This document shows, in pieces, positions 46,022 through 56,211 of a stretch of 64,000 bases of DNA. Every line of letters starts with the position of its first letter. The first letter of the stretch is position 1. A model generated the notes under the pieces. The model made no database searches. It was not told the DNA's origin and worked only from the letters and a program-made list of their open reading frames with translations. This DNA comes from Paracoccus indicus. Its GTDB lineage: Bacteria; Pseudomonadota; Alphaproteobacteria; Rhodobacterales; Rhodobacteraceae. Where the stretch lies: NCBI RefSeq assembly GCF_003056335.1, contig NZ_PYWA01000010.1, positions 62,001-126,000 of the forward strand, read 5' to 3'. Position numbers and translations under genes: made by a program.

Positions 46022-46996
46022 ATGGGCCAACTGGTGAACGGGGTCTGGAAGGACCAATGGTACGACACCGACAGCAATGGCGGTGAATTCAAGCGCGACG
46101 CCGCCAGGTTCCGCGATTGGGTGACGGCGGATGGCAGCGCCGGACCGACCGGAGAGGGCGGGCACAAGGCCGAAAGCGGGCGCTATCACCTCTATGTCAG
46201 CCACGCCTGTCCCTGGGCGCATCGCACGATGATCTTCCGCGCGATCAAGGGGCTTCAGGATCACATCGACATCTCGGTCGTCCACCCCGAGATGCTGTCC
46301 GAGGGGTGGGAGTTCCGCAAGGATTTCGACGGCGCGACGGGCGACCGCCAGTTCGGGCTGGATTACCTGCGGCAGATTTATCTTAAGGTCCAGCCCGACA
46401 TGACGGGGCGCGTCACGGTTCCCGTGCTGTGGGACAAGCAGACCGGCAGCATCGTGTCGAACGAAAGCGCCGACATCATCCGCATGTTCAATTCTGCCTT
46501 CGACGGCATCACCGGCAATACCGACGATTACCATCCCGCCGATCTGCGCGACCGGATCGACGCGGTGAACGACCGCATCTATGACACGGTCAACAATGGC
46601 GTCTACAAGGCGGGCTTCGCGACATCGCAGCAGGCCTATGACAAGGCAGTGGGGCCGCTGTTCGACAGCCTGGACTGGATCGAGGGGCTGCTGGCGGAAA
46701 ACCGTTACCTGACCGGCGATCGCCTGACCGAGGCCGACTGGCGGCTGCTGACCACCATCTTCCGCTTCGACGGGGTCTATCACACGCACTTCAAGTGCAA
46801 CCGCCGCCGCGTGATCGATTACCCGAACCTCTGGGCTTGGGCACGCGAGCTGTATCAATGGCCCGGAGTCGCGCAGACCGTGCATCCCGACCATTTCATG
46901 CGGCACTATTACTACAGCCACGACATGATCAATCCGCATCGCATTGTGCCTATCGGACCTGATGCCGATTGGAACGAACCCCACGGGCGGGAATGA
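46022..46996 (+). CDS. Glutathionyl-hydroquinone reductase (Xi-class GST)
   Basis: A 324-residue Xi-class glutathione transferase (YqjG/PcpF/ECM4 type) that reduces glutathionyl-hydroquinones. The active cysteine is C63 in VSHACPWAHRTMIFRA; other hallmarks are VPVLWDKQTGSIVSNESADIIRMFN, NNGVYKAGFATSQ and YHTHFKCNRRRVIDYPNLW. The start at 46022 follows AGGAAAGG. It converges on cenR; a terminator for cenR lies just beyond its stop. Confidence 0.94.
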   Translation: MGQLVNGVWKDQWYDTDSNGGEFKRDAARFRDWVTADGSAGPTGEGGHKAESGRYHLYVSHACPWAHRTMIFRAIKGLQDHIDISVVHPEMLSEGWEFRKDFDGATGDRQFGLDYLRQIYLKVQPDMTGRVTVPVLWDKQTGSIVSNESADIIRMFNSAFDGITGNTDDYHPADLRDRIDAVNDRIYDTVNNGVYKAGFATSQQAYDKAVGPLFDSLDWIEGLLAENRYLTGDRLTEADWRLLTTIFRFDGVYHTHFKCNRRRVIDYPNLWAWARELYQWPGVAQTVHPDHFMRHYYYSHDMINPHRIVPIGPDADWNEPHGRE

Positions 46997-47026
46997 AAAA
47001 AATGCCCGGTGTGAAAACACCGGGCA
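46996..47026 (-). terminator. Intrinsic terminator of cenR (minus strand)
   Basis: Perfect 10-bp arms TGCCCGGTGT (47003-47012) and ACACCGGGCA (47017-47026) around a 4-nt loop. On the minus strand the stem is followed by seven T (46996-47002 are A on the plus strand), so it terminates leftward transcription from cenR and lies at the very end of the convergent reductase gene. Confidence 0.92.
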
Positions 47027-47170
47027 GTCCAACAGGGAGGGAGGGTGTGGCCGCATCCACCGGCCACTGGGCTTCATGGTTCCAACGTCGAAATCCCGTC
47101 CCGGTTCCCGCCCTGATTGCATCGGCGAAAGCCTGCCGATCCGGGGCCGAACCCGCTTCGGAAACGACCG

Positions 47171-47857
47171 TCAGGCGACCAGACGATAGCCGCCCGATTC
47201 CGTCACCAGCAGCCGCGCCGAGGAGGGATCGGGTTCGATCTTCTGGCGCAAACGATAGATGTGGGTTTCCAGCGTGTGCGTGGTGACGCCAGCGTTATAG
47301 CCCCAGACCTCGTGCAGCAGCACGTCGCGGGGAACGACACCGTCCTGGGCGCGGTACAGGAATTTCAGGATGTTGGTCTCCTTCTCGGTCAGGCGGATCT
47401 TGCGGTCCTTCTGATCGATCAGCATCTTCATCGCGGGCTTGAAGGTATAGGGCCCAAGCTGGAAGATCGCGTCCTCGGATTGTTCATGCGTGCGCAGCTG
47501 GGCGCGCAGGCGGGCCAGCAGGACGGGGAACTTGAACGGCTTGGTGACATAGTCGTTTGCACCCGCGTCCAGACCCAGGATCGTATCGGCATCGGTGTCA
47601 TGGCCGGTCAGCATCACGATGGGGCATTTCACGTTCAGCTTGCGCAGCTTCTTGCACAGCTCTCGCCCGTCAGTGTCGGGCAGGCCCACGTCCAGAACGA
47701 CCAAGTCGAAGATGGCATTCTTGGTGGCCTCGACGGCCTCGGCGCCGGTTCCGGCCTCGGTCACGTCGAAATCATCGGTGGCCACCAGCTGTTCGGCCAG
47801 GGCTTCGCGCAGGTCTTCCTCGTCGTCGACCAGCAGGATTTTTTTAAGTCCGGGCAT
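47171..47857 (-). CDS. cenR: OmpR-type response regulator, CenR-like
   Basis: A 228-residue regulator: receiver domain (5-118) with D11/D12, phosphoacceptor D56 in LVVLDVGLPDTDGRE and K106-type lysine in YVTKPFKF; winged-helix DNA-binding domain (130-226) with VWGYNAGVTTHTLETHIYRLRQKIE. Sequence character matches CenR, a conserved and in Caulobacter essential regulator of the cell envelope. No kinase gene is adjacent, as is usual for CenR. GGAGGCAAC lies before the ATG. It is divergent from ribA and ends at a strong terminator. Confidence 0.82.
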   Translation of the reverse strand: MPGLKKILLVDDEEDLREALAEQLVATDDFDVTEAGTGAEAVEATKNAIFDLVVLDVGLPDTDGRELCKKLRKLNVKCPIVMLTGHDTDADTILGLDAGANDYVTKPFKFPVLLARLRAQLRTHEQSEDAIFQLGPYTFKPAMKMLIDQKDRKIRLTEKETNILKFLYRAQDGVVPRDVLLHEVWGYNAGVTTHTLETHIYRLRQKIEPDPSSARLLVTESGGYRLVA

Positions 47858-47956
47858 GTTGCCTCCTATGGCTTGTTGATACTTGAGTGGGGTGCGCGCC
47901 CTTCTCCGTCCAGCAACATGTCGGAATTCTCACATGGAGTTGTCGGAAACGGGCGC

Positions 47957-47976
47957 TATGTTTCAATATGTTTCAA
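47957..47976. promoter_or_regulatory. Tandem 10-bp repeat in the cenR/ribA promoter region
   Basis: The 10-mer TATGTTTCAA occurs twice in tandem (47957-47966 and 47967-47976), 14 bp before the ribA ATG. A spacing of one DNA turn is what a protein binding two sites on one face would need. No known regulator is recognised. Confidence 0.35.
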
Positions 47977-47990
47977 GAATGCGTGGCACG

Positions 47991-49049
47991 ATGAGCCTGA
48001 TCCCGACCCTTGCCGAAACCATCGCCCGCGCCCGCGCCGACCTGCGGATGGGCCTGCCCATCGTTCTGGGGGACCATATCGCGGCTGCGGTGGAAACCCT
48101 GTCGCCTTTGCGGCTCGCCGACCTGCGGGCCTTGGGTCAGCCGGTTCTGGCGCTGACCGACCGGCGGGCGCAGACGCTGAAGGCGCGTGCTTATGATCCG
48201 GGCGTCGCGCGGGTGATCGTGCCGGCCCATGGCGATCTGGCCTGGTTGCAGGCGCTGGCGGACCCCTCGGGCGATCTGATGACGCCGATGAAGGGCCCGC
48301 TGACCAGCGAGCGTGGCGGCGATGTCACCGCGCATCGCGCGGCCTTGGCACTGGCAAAATCGGCGCAGCTGCTGCCCGCGATGCTGCTGGTCCCCGCCCC
48401 CGCGCCCGAGGGGCTGACGCGGTTGAACCCCGGCCCGGTGATCGCGCAGCTTGCGACCGAAGCCGCAATGGCGCCCGTCGCCGCCGCCCGCCTGCCGCTG
48501 CAATGGGCCGAACGGTCGCGCCTGCACATCTTTCGCCCCGACGATGGCGGTGCCGAACATTACGCAGTGGAAATTGGCGATCCGCCCCGCGACGCCCCCG
48601 TGCTGGCGCGCCTGCATTCGGCCTGCTTCACCGGCGACGTGCTGGGCAGCCTGAAATGCGATTGCGGCCCGCAGTTGCACGCGGCGCTGGATGCCATGGG
48701 GCAGGCGGGGGCGGGGGTGCTGCTTTACCTGAACCAGGAAGGGCGTGGCATCGGGCTGGCCAACAAGATGCGCGCCTATGACCTGCAGAACCAGGGCTTC
48801 GATACGGTCGAGGCGAACCACCGCCTTGGCTTCGAGGATGACGAGCGGGACTTCCGCATCGGTGCGGCGCTTCTGCGCGGCATGGGGTTCACGGCGACGC
48901 GGCTGATGACCAATAATCCGCGCAAGGTGGCGATGATGGAAAGCCACGGCATCGCGGTTCCTGAACGCGTGGCGCTGATCACCCCGCGCAACCGGCACAA
49001 CACCGATTACCTGGACACCAAGGCCGAAAAATCGGGGCATCTGCTATGA
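47991..49049 (+). CDS. ribA: GTP cyclohydrolase II
   Basis: Opens the imidazole ring of GTP, the first step of riboflavin synthesis. It has 352 residues. The catalytic C-terminal half (about 165-352) has the zinc cysteines C212, C223 and C225 in HSACFTGDVLGSLKCDCG and QEGRGIGLANKMRAY. The N-terminal 165 residues are an extra domain found in some bacterial RibA proteins; it is not a complete dihydroxybutanone-phosphate synthase. Start 47991 (MSLIPTLAET) lacks a clear ribosome site. Its stop overlaps the next ATG by 4 bp. Confidence 0.92.
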   Translation: MSLIPTLAETIARARADLRMGLPIVLGDHIAAAVETLSPLRLADLRALGQPVLALTDRRAQTLKARAYDPGVARVIVPAHGDLAWLQALADPSGDLMTPMKGPLTSERGGDVTAHRAALALAKSAQLLPAMLLVPAPAPEGLTRLNPGPVIAQLATEAAMAPVAAARLPLQWAERSRLHIFRPDDGGAEHYAVEIGDPPRDAPVLARLHSACFTGDVLGSLKCDCGPQLHAALDAMGQAGAGVLLYLNQEGRGIGLANKMRAYDLQNQGFDTVEANHRLGFEDDERDFRIGAALLRGMGFTATRLMTNNPRKVAMMESHGIAVPERVALITPRNRHNTDYLDTKAEKSGHLL

Positions 49050-49561
49050 GCGGCGGCGACATGGTCCTGACCCCGATGGGGCTGCGGTTTCATGGGCGCG
49101 TCATTCCGTGCGCCATCGGCAAGACCGGCCTGACGCCCGCCAAGCGCGAAGGGGATGGCGCGACGCCTGTGGGCAGGCATCGGATCACGGGTCTGTGGTA
49201 CCGTCCGGACCGGCTGGCGCGACCGACGCCTTGGGCGAGGCCCATCGGGCCATCCGACCTGTGGTGCGACGCCAGCGGTCATGCGGATTACAACCACCAT
49301 GTCCGCGGGCCCTTTGCGGCCAGCCACGAACGGATGCGCCGCGCCGATCCGCTTTATGACCTAGTGCTGACGACCGATTGGAACTGGCCGGACGCGCGGG
49401 CCGGGGGCGGCTCGGCCATCTTTCTGCACCAGTGGCGCCGCCCGCATTTCGGTACCGAGGGCTGCATCGCCTTCGCCCGCAGCGACCTGCGATGGATCGC
49501 GGCCCGTGCGGCCCCCGGCACGCGGCTGATCGTGCCGCCCTTGGCCGGGCTGTCGACCTAA
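49046..49561 (+). CDS. L,D-transpeptidase (YkuD) family protein without signal peptide
   Basis: A 171-residue YkuD-fold protein. The catalytic His and Cys are H128 in SAIFLHQWRRPHFGTEGC140IAF; the usual SHGC reads TEGC here. GDGATPVGRHRITGLWYRP is the conserved N-terminal core. No signal peptide is visible, which is odd for a peptidoglycan enzyme but known for this short subgroup. It overlaps ribA by ATGA, and its TAA interlocks with the YggS stop at 49558-49561. Confidence 0.87.
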   Translation: MSGGDMVLTPMGLRFHGRVIPCAIGKTGLTPAKREGDGATPVGRHRITGLWYRPDRLARPTPWARPIGPSDLWCDASGHADYNHHVRGPFAASHERMRRADPLYDLVLTTDWNWPDARAGGGSAIFLHQWRRPHFGTEGCIAFARSDLRWIAARAAPGTRLIVPPLAGLST

Positions 49562-50211
49562 CCGTAGTCGCGCGCCCCGAAAATGGCCGAGCCGACGCGG
49601 ATATGCGTCGCGCCCTCGGCCACGGCGGTCTCGAAATCGCCGCTCATGCCCATGGACAGATGCGGCAGGCCGTTGTCGGCCGCCAGTTTGCGCAGCAGCG
49701 CGAAATGCGGCTGCGGGTCCAGTCCCTCGGGCGGGATGCACATCAGGCCGGTGGGGGAGAGGTCCAGCTGGGCGCAGGACGACAGGAAGCCCGGCAGTTC
49801 GTCCATCAGGATACCGGCCTTCTGGGGTTCGTCGCCGGTGTTGACCTGAACGAACAGCTGCGGATGGCGGCCCTGTTCCTGGATCTGCGCGGACAGCTTG
49901 CGGGCCAAGGTCATGCGGTCCAGGGTGTGGATCGCGTCGAACAGCTGGACGGCCTGCTTTGCCTTGTTCGATTGCAGCGGTCCGATCATGTGCAGTTCGA
50001 TGCCGTCATAGCGGTCGCGCCAGCTGGGCCATTTGCCCTGCGCCTCCTGGACGTAGTTTTCGCCATAAATGCGGTGGCCTGCGTCCAGCACGGCCTGAAC
50101 GCGCGCGTTCGGCTGGACCTTGCTGACGGCGATCAAGGTGACGCTGCCCGGGGCGCGTCCTGCGGCGGCTTCGGCCGCGGCAAGGCGGCTGGTAATATCT
50201 GTCAAACCCAT
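49558..50211 (-). CDS. YggS/PROSC-family PLP homeostasis protein
   Basis: A 217-residue alanine-racemase-like barrel that binds PLP and controls B6 and amino-acid balance. The PLP lysine is in LIAVSKVQPNARVQAVLDAG; GENYVQEAQGKW, HMIGPLQSNKAKQAV, FVQVNTGDEPQKAG and SMGMSGDFETAVAEGATHIRVGSAIFG are family motifs. ATG 50211 (MGLTDITSRLA) is preferred to the frame opening at 50226. A two-way terminator separates it from the porin gene upstream. Confidence 0.95.
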   Translation of the reverse strand: MGLTDITSRLAAAEAAAGRAPGSVTLIAVSKVQPNARVQAVLDAGHRIYGENYVQEAQGKWPSWRDRYDGIELHMIGPLQSNKAKQAVQLFDAIHTLDRMTLARKLSAQIQEQGRHPQLFVQVNTGDEPQKAGILMDELPGFLSSCAQLDLSPTGLMCIPPEGLDPQPHFALLRKLAADNGLPHLSMGMSGDFETAVAEGATHIRVGSAIFGARDYG

Positions 50212-50231
50212 GAAGCCACTGAACATAAAGA

Positions 50232-50258
50232 AAAGAGCGGGCGCAAGGCCCGCTCTTT
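50232..50258. terminator. Bidirectional intrinsic terminator after the porin gene
   Basis: Arms AAAGAGCGGGC (50232-50242) and GCCCGCTCTTT (50248-50258) pair over 11 bp around a 5-nt loop. On the minus strand TTTTCTTT follows the GC stem, so it stops the porin transcript before the YggS gene. Confidence 0.9.
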
Positions 50259-50283
50259 CCGCAACTGCGTGATCTGGATCAGA

Positions 50284-51312
50284 TCAGAAGTTGAACTGGA
50301 CGCCCATGTCGGCGGTGACGCGCTCGTCATAGCCGCGCTGAACCGAACCGGCCAGCTTTGCGCCGCCCAGGTCGTAGGAAGCACCCAGACCGTAGGCATT
50401 GTCGGTGTCGTTGGTGTCTGCGTCGTTGTTGGTGACGTAGGCGCTGACGGTGGTCAGCGGTGCGACTTCGTAGCTGCCGTACAGGGTGACGGTGTTGCCC
50501 AGTTCCGAGTCGTCGAACGTGCCATCGTCGTTCAGCTGTTCGCCGTTGTCGAAGTACAGCATGCCGATGTCGGTCTTGTCGTTGAAGGCATACTCAGCAC
50601 CGACGAAGAACTGGTCGTTGTCGTCGACACCGGCGCCGTTTTTCACATAGGCAGCCGACAGGGTCAGCATGTCGTTCCAGACGTAGTCGGCCGAGATGCT
50701 GTATTCCTTCTCGTCGTCGCCACCCAGATCGTCATAGACCTGGTCGGGATCGATGACCGAGGCGCGCAGGTTCACGCCGGCAATGGCATACTTGACCATG
50801 ACGCCCATGTAGTCGGCGCGACGCTGGTTGGTGGCGTCGATGACGTTGGCGTAGGTCGGGTAGCCGTCGGTGTTGTAGGCGAAGAAGTCGCCGCGCGAGT
50901 TACCGAACGAACGCGAGTAGACGCCGATTTCCGAGTTGTACATCAGAGCGGCCGAGTCGTAGGCGGTGTTCGAGTTACCGACTTCGACGGTCAGACCGTT
51001 CGAGGTCACGTAGACGTAGCCGGGTGCAACGGTGGTTTCTTCGTCGCCCTGGTCCCACTGGATGCGGATGCGGCCACCGAATTCAACGTCCTGGTCGGTC
51101 GAGGTCGTCGCGTCGATGTTCATGCGCAGGCGCGACTGAACGATCGCGTCGCTGGCGGAGTAGACGTTGCCATCAGCGTCAACGCGGTCGCCGCGAACGC
51201 CGTCCTCTTGATACAGCACACCGGTGCGGCCGTAGCCCGAGATGGTGACGTCTGCCGCAGCGATGCCGGCCGTCAGGACCAACGCGGTCGTCGCGAAAAG
51301 AACCTTTTTCAT
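50284..51312 (-). CDS. Outer-membrane porin (Rhodobacter/Paracoccus type)
   Basis: A 342-residue trimeric-porin-like protein. The signal peptide MKKVLFATTALVLTAGIAAA is followed by DVTISGYGRTGVLYQ, and the protein ends in F (ADMGVQFNF) as needed for barrel assembly. The mature part is acidic with alternating short strands (for example FGGRIRIQWDQG, EYSISADYVWNDMLTLSAAYV). It gives passive uptake of small solutes. ATG 51312 has GAGGG upstream and a long leader; codon use looks highly expressed. A terminator follows. Confidence 0.92.
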   Translation of the reverse strand: MKKVLFATTALVLTAGIAAADVTISGYGRTGVLYQEDGVRGDRVDADGNVYSASDAIVQSRLRMNIDATTSTDQDVEFGGRIRIQWDQGDEETTVAPGYVYVTSNGLTVEVGNSNTAYDSAALMYNSEIGVYSRSFGNSRGDFFAYNTDGYPTYANVIDATNQRRADYMGVMVKYAIAGVNLRASVIDPDQVYDDLGGDDEKEYSISADYVWNDMLTLSAAYVKNGAGVDDNDQFFVGAEYAFNDKTDIGMLYFDNGEQLNDDGTFDDSELGNTVTLYGSYEVAPLTTVSAYVTNNDADTNDTDNAYGLGASYDLGGAKLAGSVQRGYDERVTADMGVQFNF

Positions 51313-51601
51313 GGTCGTGTTCCCTCTTGTCTCTCTGTTGCCCAAACCGGCCTCCCGCCTTGGGTATGTCTTGTTGTTTCCATCTTTCGAAATCGTGATG
51401 CAACGGAATCACCGGACCCCCCGGGGTTTCCCCGATCCTGTGATGCACAACCGCCACACCTTTCCGTGATCGCGGAACCCCGCGTTTTGCAGGGCTTGGG
51501 CGTGGCCAGAGGTGGTGGTGGCGGCCCGTGGCCAAGGCGCTTGTCGCGGGCGGTCGTTCCGCGTTAAAGCTGGCCCACGCGAAATACGCCCGGGGGACAG
51601 C

Positions 51602-52057
51602 ATGAAGACCGCACGCGCCGCACGCCTGATGATCGTCACGACGCTTTGCGCGGGACTGGCCGCCTGTGGCGGGACGGCCGAACGCGCCTCGCCGCAGGAG
51701 CCCGAACGCGTGACCCGCATTCAGGACGTGCTTCTGCGGTCTGAAAATCCCAGTGCGACGGTCGGCGTGAACAAGTACCTGTGGAACGCCAGCCTTCAGG
51801 TGCTGAACTTCCTGCCGGTGCAGACGGTCGATCCCTTTACCGGCGTGATCCAGACGGGTTACGGCACGCCCCCCGGCGGTGGCCGGTCCTATCGCGCGAC
51901 GATCCAGGTCAGCGACCCGGCGCTGGACGCGCGCAGCCTGCGCCTGTCGCTGCAGGGGCCGGGCGGTTCCGCGGTCGAGCCGGGCACCGTCCGCGCGGTC
52001 GAGGATGCGATCCTGACCCGTGCCCGCCAGCTGCGCATCCAGGACGGCCGGCTTTAA
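51602..52057 (+). CDS. DUF3576-family lipoprotein
   Basis: A 151-residue lipoprotein with lipobox LAAC (C22). The DUF3576 core is VGVNKYLWNASLQVLNFLP, PFTGVIQTGYG and YRATIQVSDPALDARSLRLS. The role is unknown; the family is widespread in alphaproteobacteria and often sits, as here, upstream of leuS and lptE. ATG 51602 lies close after GGGGGACAGC. The 289 bp between it and the divergent porin gene hold only the porin leader and a degenerate GC-rich stretch at 51412-51430. Confidence 0.87.
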   Translation: MKTARAARLMIVTTLCAGLAACGGTAERASPQEPERVTRIQDVLLRSENPSATVGVNKYLWNASLQVLNFLPVQTVDPFTGVIQTGYGTPPGGGRSYRATIQVSDPALDARSLRLSLQGPGGSAVEPGTVRAVEDAILTRARQLRIQDGRL

Positions 52058-52144
52058 GGTCGCGCGCTTGCGGGTCTGGACACTGGACCCGCACTGGTCT
52101 GGGGTATAAACCGCGTGGCAAAACACATGCCCGAAGGTTGACCC

Positions 52145-54671
<2,527 letters not shown>

Positions 54672-54685
<14 letters not shown>

Positions 54686-55175
54686 CCGCCTGTCCCGCCG
54701 CGCGGTCCTGCTGGGCTTGGGTGCGGCCCTGGCCTTGGCGGGCTGCGGGCTGACCCCGGTCTATGGACCGGGGGGCGGCGGGACGAAGCTGTTCGGAAAG
54801 GTGCGCCCGCGCGACCCGGATACGCCCTTGGATTTCGTCTTCAACCAGCGGCTCGCCGAACGGATCGGGCCGGATGACGCGGCCATCTATGATCTGGACT
54901 ATCGCATCAGCGCCACCGTCGCGGCCCAAGCCATCACCCCCGATGAGGTGACGACCCGCTATTCGCTGAACGGCACCGCCGATTTCACCCTGACGGGTCC
55001 GGGCGGGCAGGTGATCACCCAGGGCCGGGTCAGCAGCTTCACCTCCTATTCGACGACGGGGACGACGGTGTCGACCTTGGCCGCCGAAGGTGGTGCGCGC
55101 GAACGGCTGGCGCTGATGCTGGCCGACCAGGTCGTCACCCGCCTGCTGGCGGCTGCGTCGAAATTGCCGGAATGA
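54672..55175 (+). CDS. lptE: LPS-assembly lipoprotein LptE
   Basis: A 167-residue outer-membrane lipoprotein with RR-containing signal and lipobox ALAGC (C25), then [10 protein letters not shown], the usual LptE opening in alphaproteobacteria. It plugs and assembles LptD for LPS export. Start 54672 overlaps leuS by 14 bp, and holA begins 8 bp after the stop. The leuS-lptE-holA order is widely conserved in bacteria and supports the call. Confidence 0.9.
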
Positions 55176-55182
55176 GGTTTGC

Positions 55183-56211
55183 ATGCTGCTGAAAGGCGGC
55201 GAGATCTCGCGCTATCTGTCGCGCCCCGACCCGTCGCGGCCGGGGCTGCTGATCTATGGCCAGGACCCGATGCGGGTCGCGATGAAGCGGGCCGAGGCGG
55301 TGCAGGCGCTGGTCGGCGAAAAGGCCGACGAGGAGATGCGCCTGACCCGCATGCCCGGTGCGGGCCTGCGAAAGGACCCTGCCCAACTGATCGACGCCGT
55401 GCGCGAGGTGGGCTTCTTTCCCGGACCGCGCGTCGTCCTGCTGGACGATACCCCCGATTCCGCCGCCGATGCGATTGCCGCCGCGCTGACCGACTGGCGG
55501 CAGGGGGATGCGGTCATCGTGGTGGCGGCGGGGGGGCTGTCGAAATCCTCGGCCTTGCGCAAGCTGTTCGAAAAACACGGGCAGGCGGTGACGGCACCGA
55601 TCTATGACGATCCGCCCGGCCCCGAGGAGGTGACGCGCTGGCTGGCCGATGTCGGCCTGCACGAGGTGCCGCGCGATGCCATGAAGGAAATGATGCTGCT
55701 GTCCCGCGCTCTGGACCCCGGCGACCTGCGTCAGACGATCGAGAAGATCGGGCTGTACAAATACCAAGACCCCGCACCGCTGACGCCAGAGGAAATCGCC
55801 ATGCTGGCCCCCGCGACCATCGAGGCCGAACTGGACGAGCTGATCCATGTCGTCGCCGAGCGGCGCGAGGCGGACTTCGGCCCCCTGATGCGGCGAATCG
55901 AGGGGCAGGGGATTTCCCCTGTGGCCCTGTGCATCGCGGCCTTGCGGCATTTCCGGACGCTGCATCTGGCGGCGGCGGACCCTGCCGGGCCGGGCGTGGC
56001 CTTGGCGCGGGCGCGACCGCCTGTCTTTGGTCCGCGGCGGGACCGGATGGCGCGGCAGGCGCAAAGCTGGGGGATGGGACCCCTGGAGGAGGCGGTCTCG
56101 ACCCTGCTGCAGACCGACATGACGCTGCGCAGCGCCAGCCGCGCCCCGCAGATGTCGCTGGTGGAACGCGCGCTGCTGCGCCTGTCGATGAAGCCCCGGG
56201 GGCGGCGGTGA
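55183..56211 (+). CDS. holA: DNA polymerase III delta subunit
   Basis: A 342-residue clamp-loader subunit that opens the beta clamp. The N-terminal AAA-like domain begins LLKGGEISRYLSRPDPSRPGL and has LLIYGQDPMRVAMKRAEA; later VVLLDDTPDSAADAIAA and the helical C-terminus (VSTLLQTDMTLRSASRAPQMSLVERALLRLS) fit the family. GAGG lies 5 nt before the ATG. Its TGA overlaps the GTG start of the next gene (GTGA). Confidence 0.93.
   Translation: MLLKGGEISRYLSRPDPSRPGLLIYGQDPMRVAMKRAEAVQALVGEKADEEMRLTRMPGAGLRKDPAQLIDAVREVGFFPGPRVVLLDDTPDSAADAIAAALTDWRQGDAVIVVAAGGLSKSSALRKLFEKHGQAVTAPIYDDPPGPEEVTRWLADVGLHEVPRDAMKEMMLLSRALDPGDLRQTIEKIGLYKYQDPAPLTPEEIAMLAPATIEAELDELIHVVAERREADFGPLMRRIEGQGISPVALCIAALRHFRTLHLAAADPAGPGVALARARPPVFGPRRDRMARQAQSWGMGPLEEAVSTLLQTDMTLRSASRAPQMSLVERALLRLSMKPRGRR

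Noticed and set aside
47991-48485. Complete dihydroxybutanone-phosphate synthase domain at the RibA N-terminus
   Set aside because: The acidic metal-binding motifs of RibB are not present. The region fits an accessory N-terminal domain.
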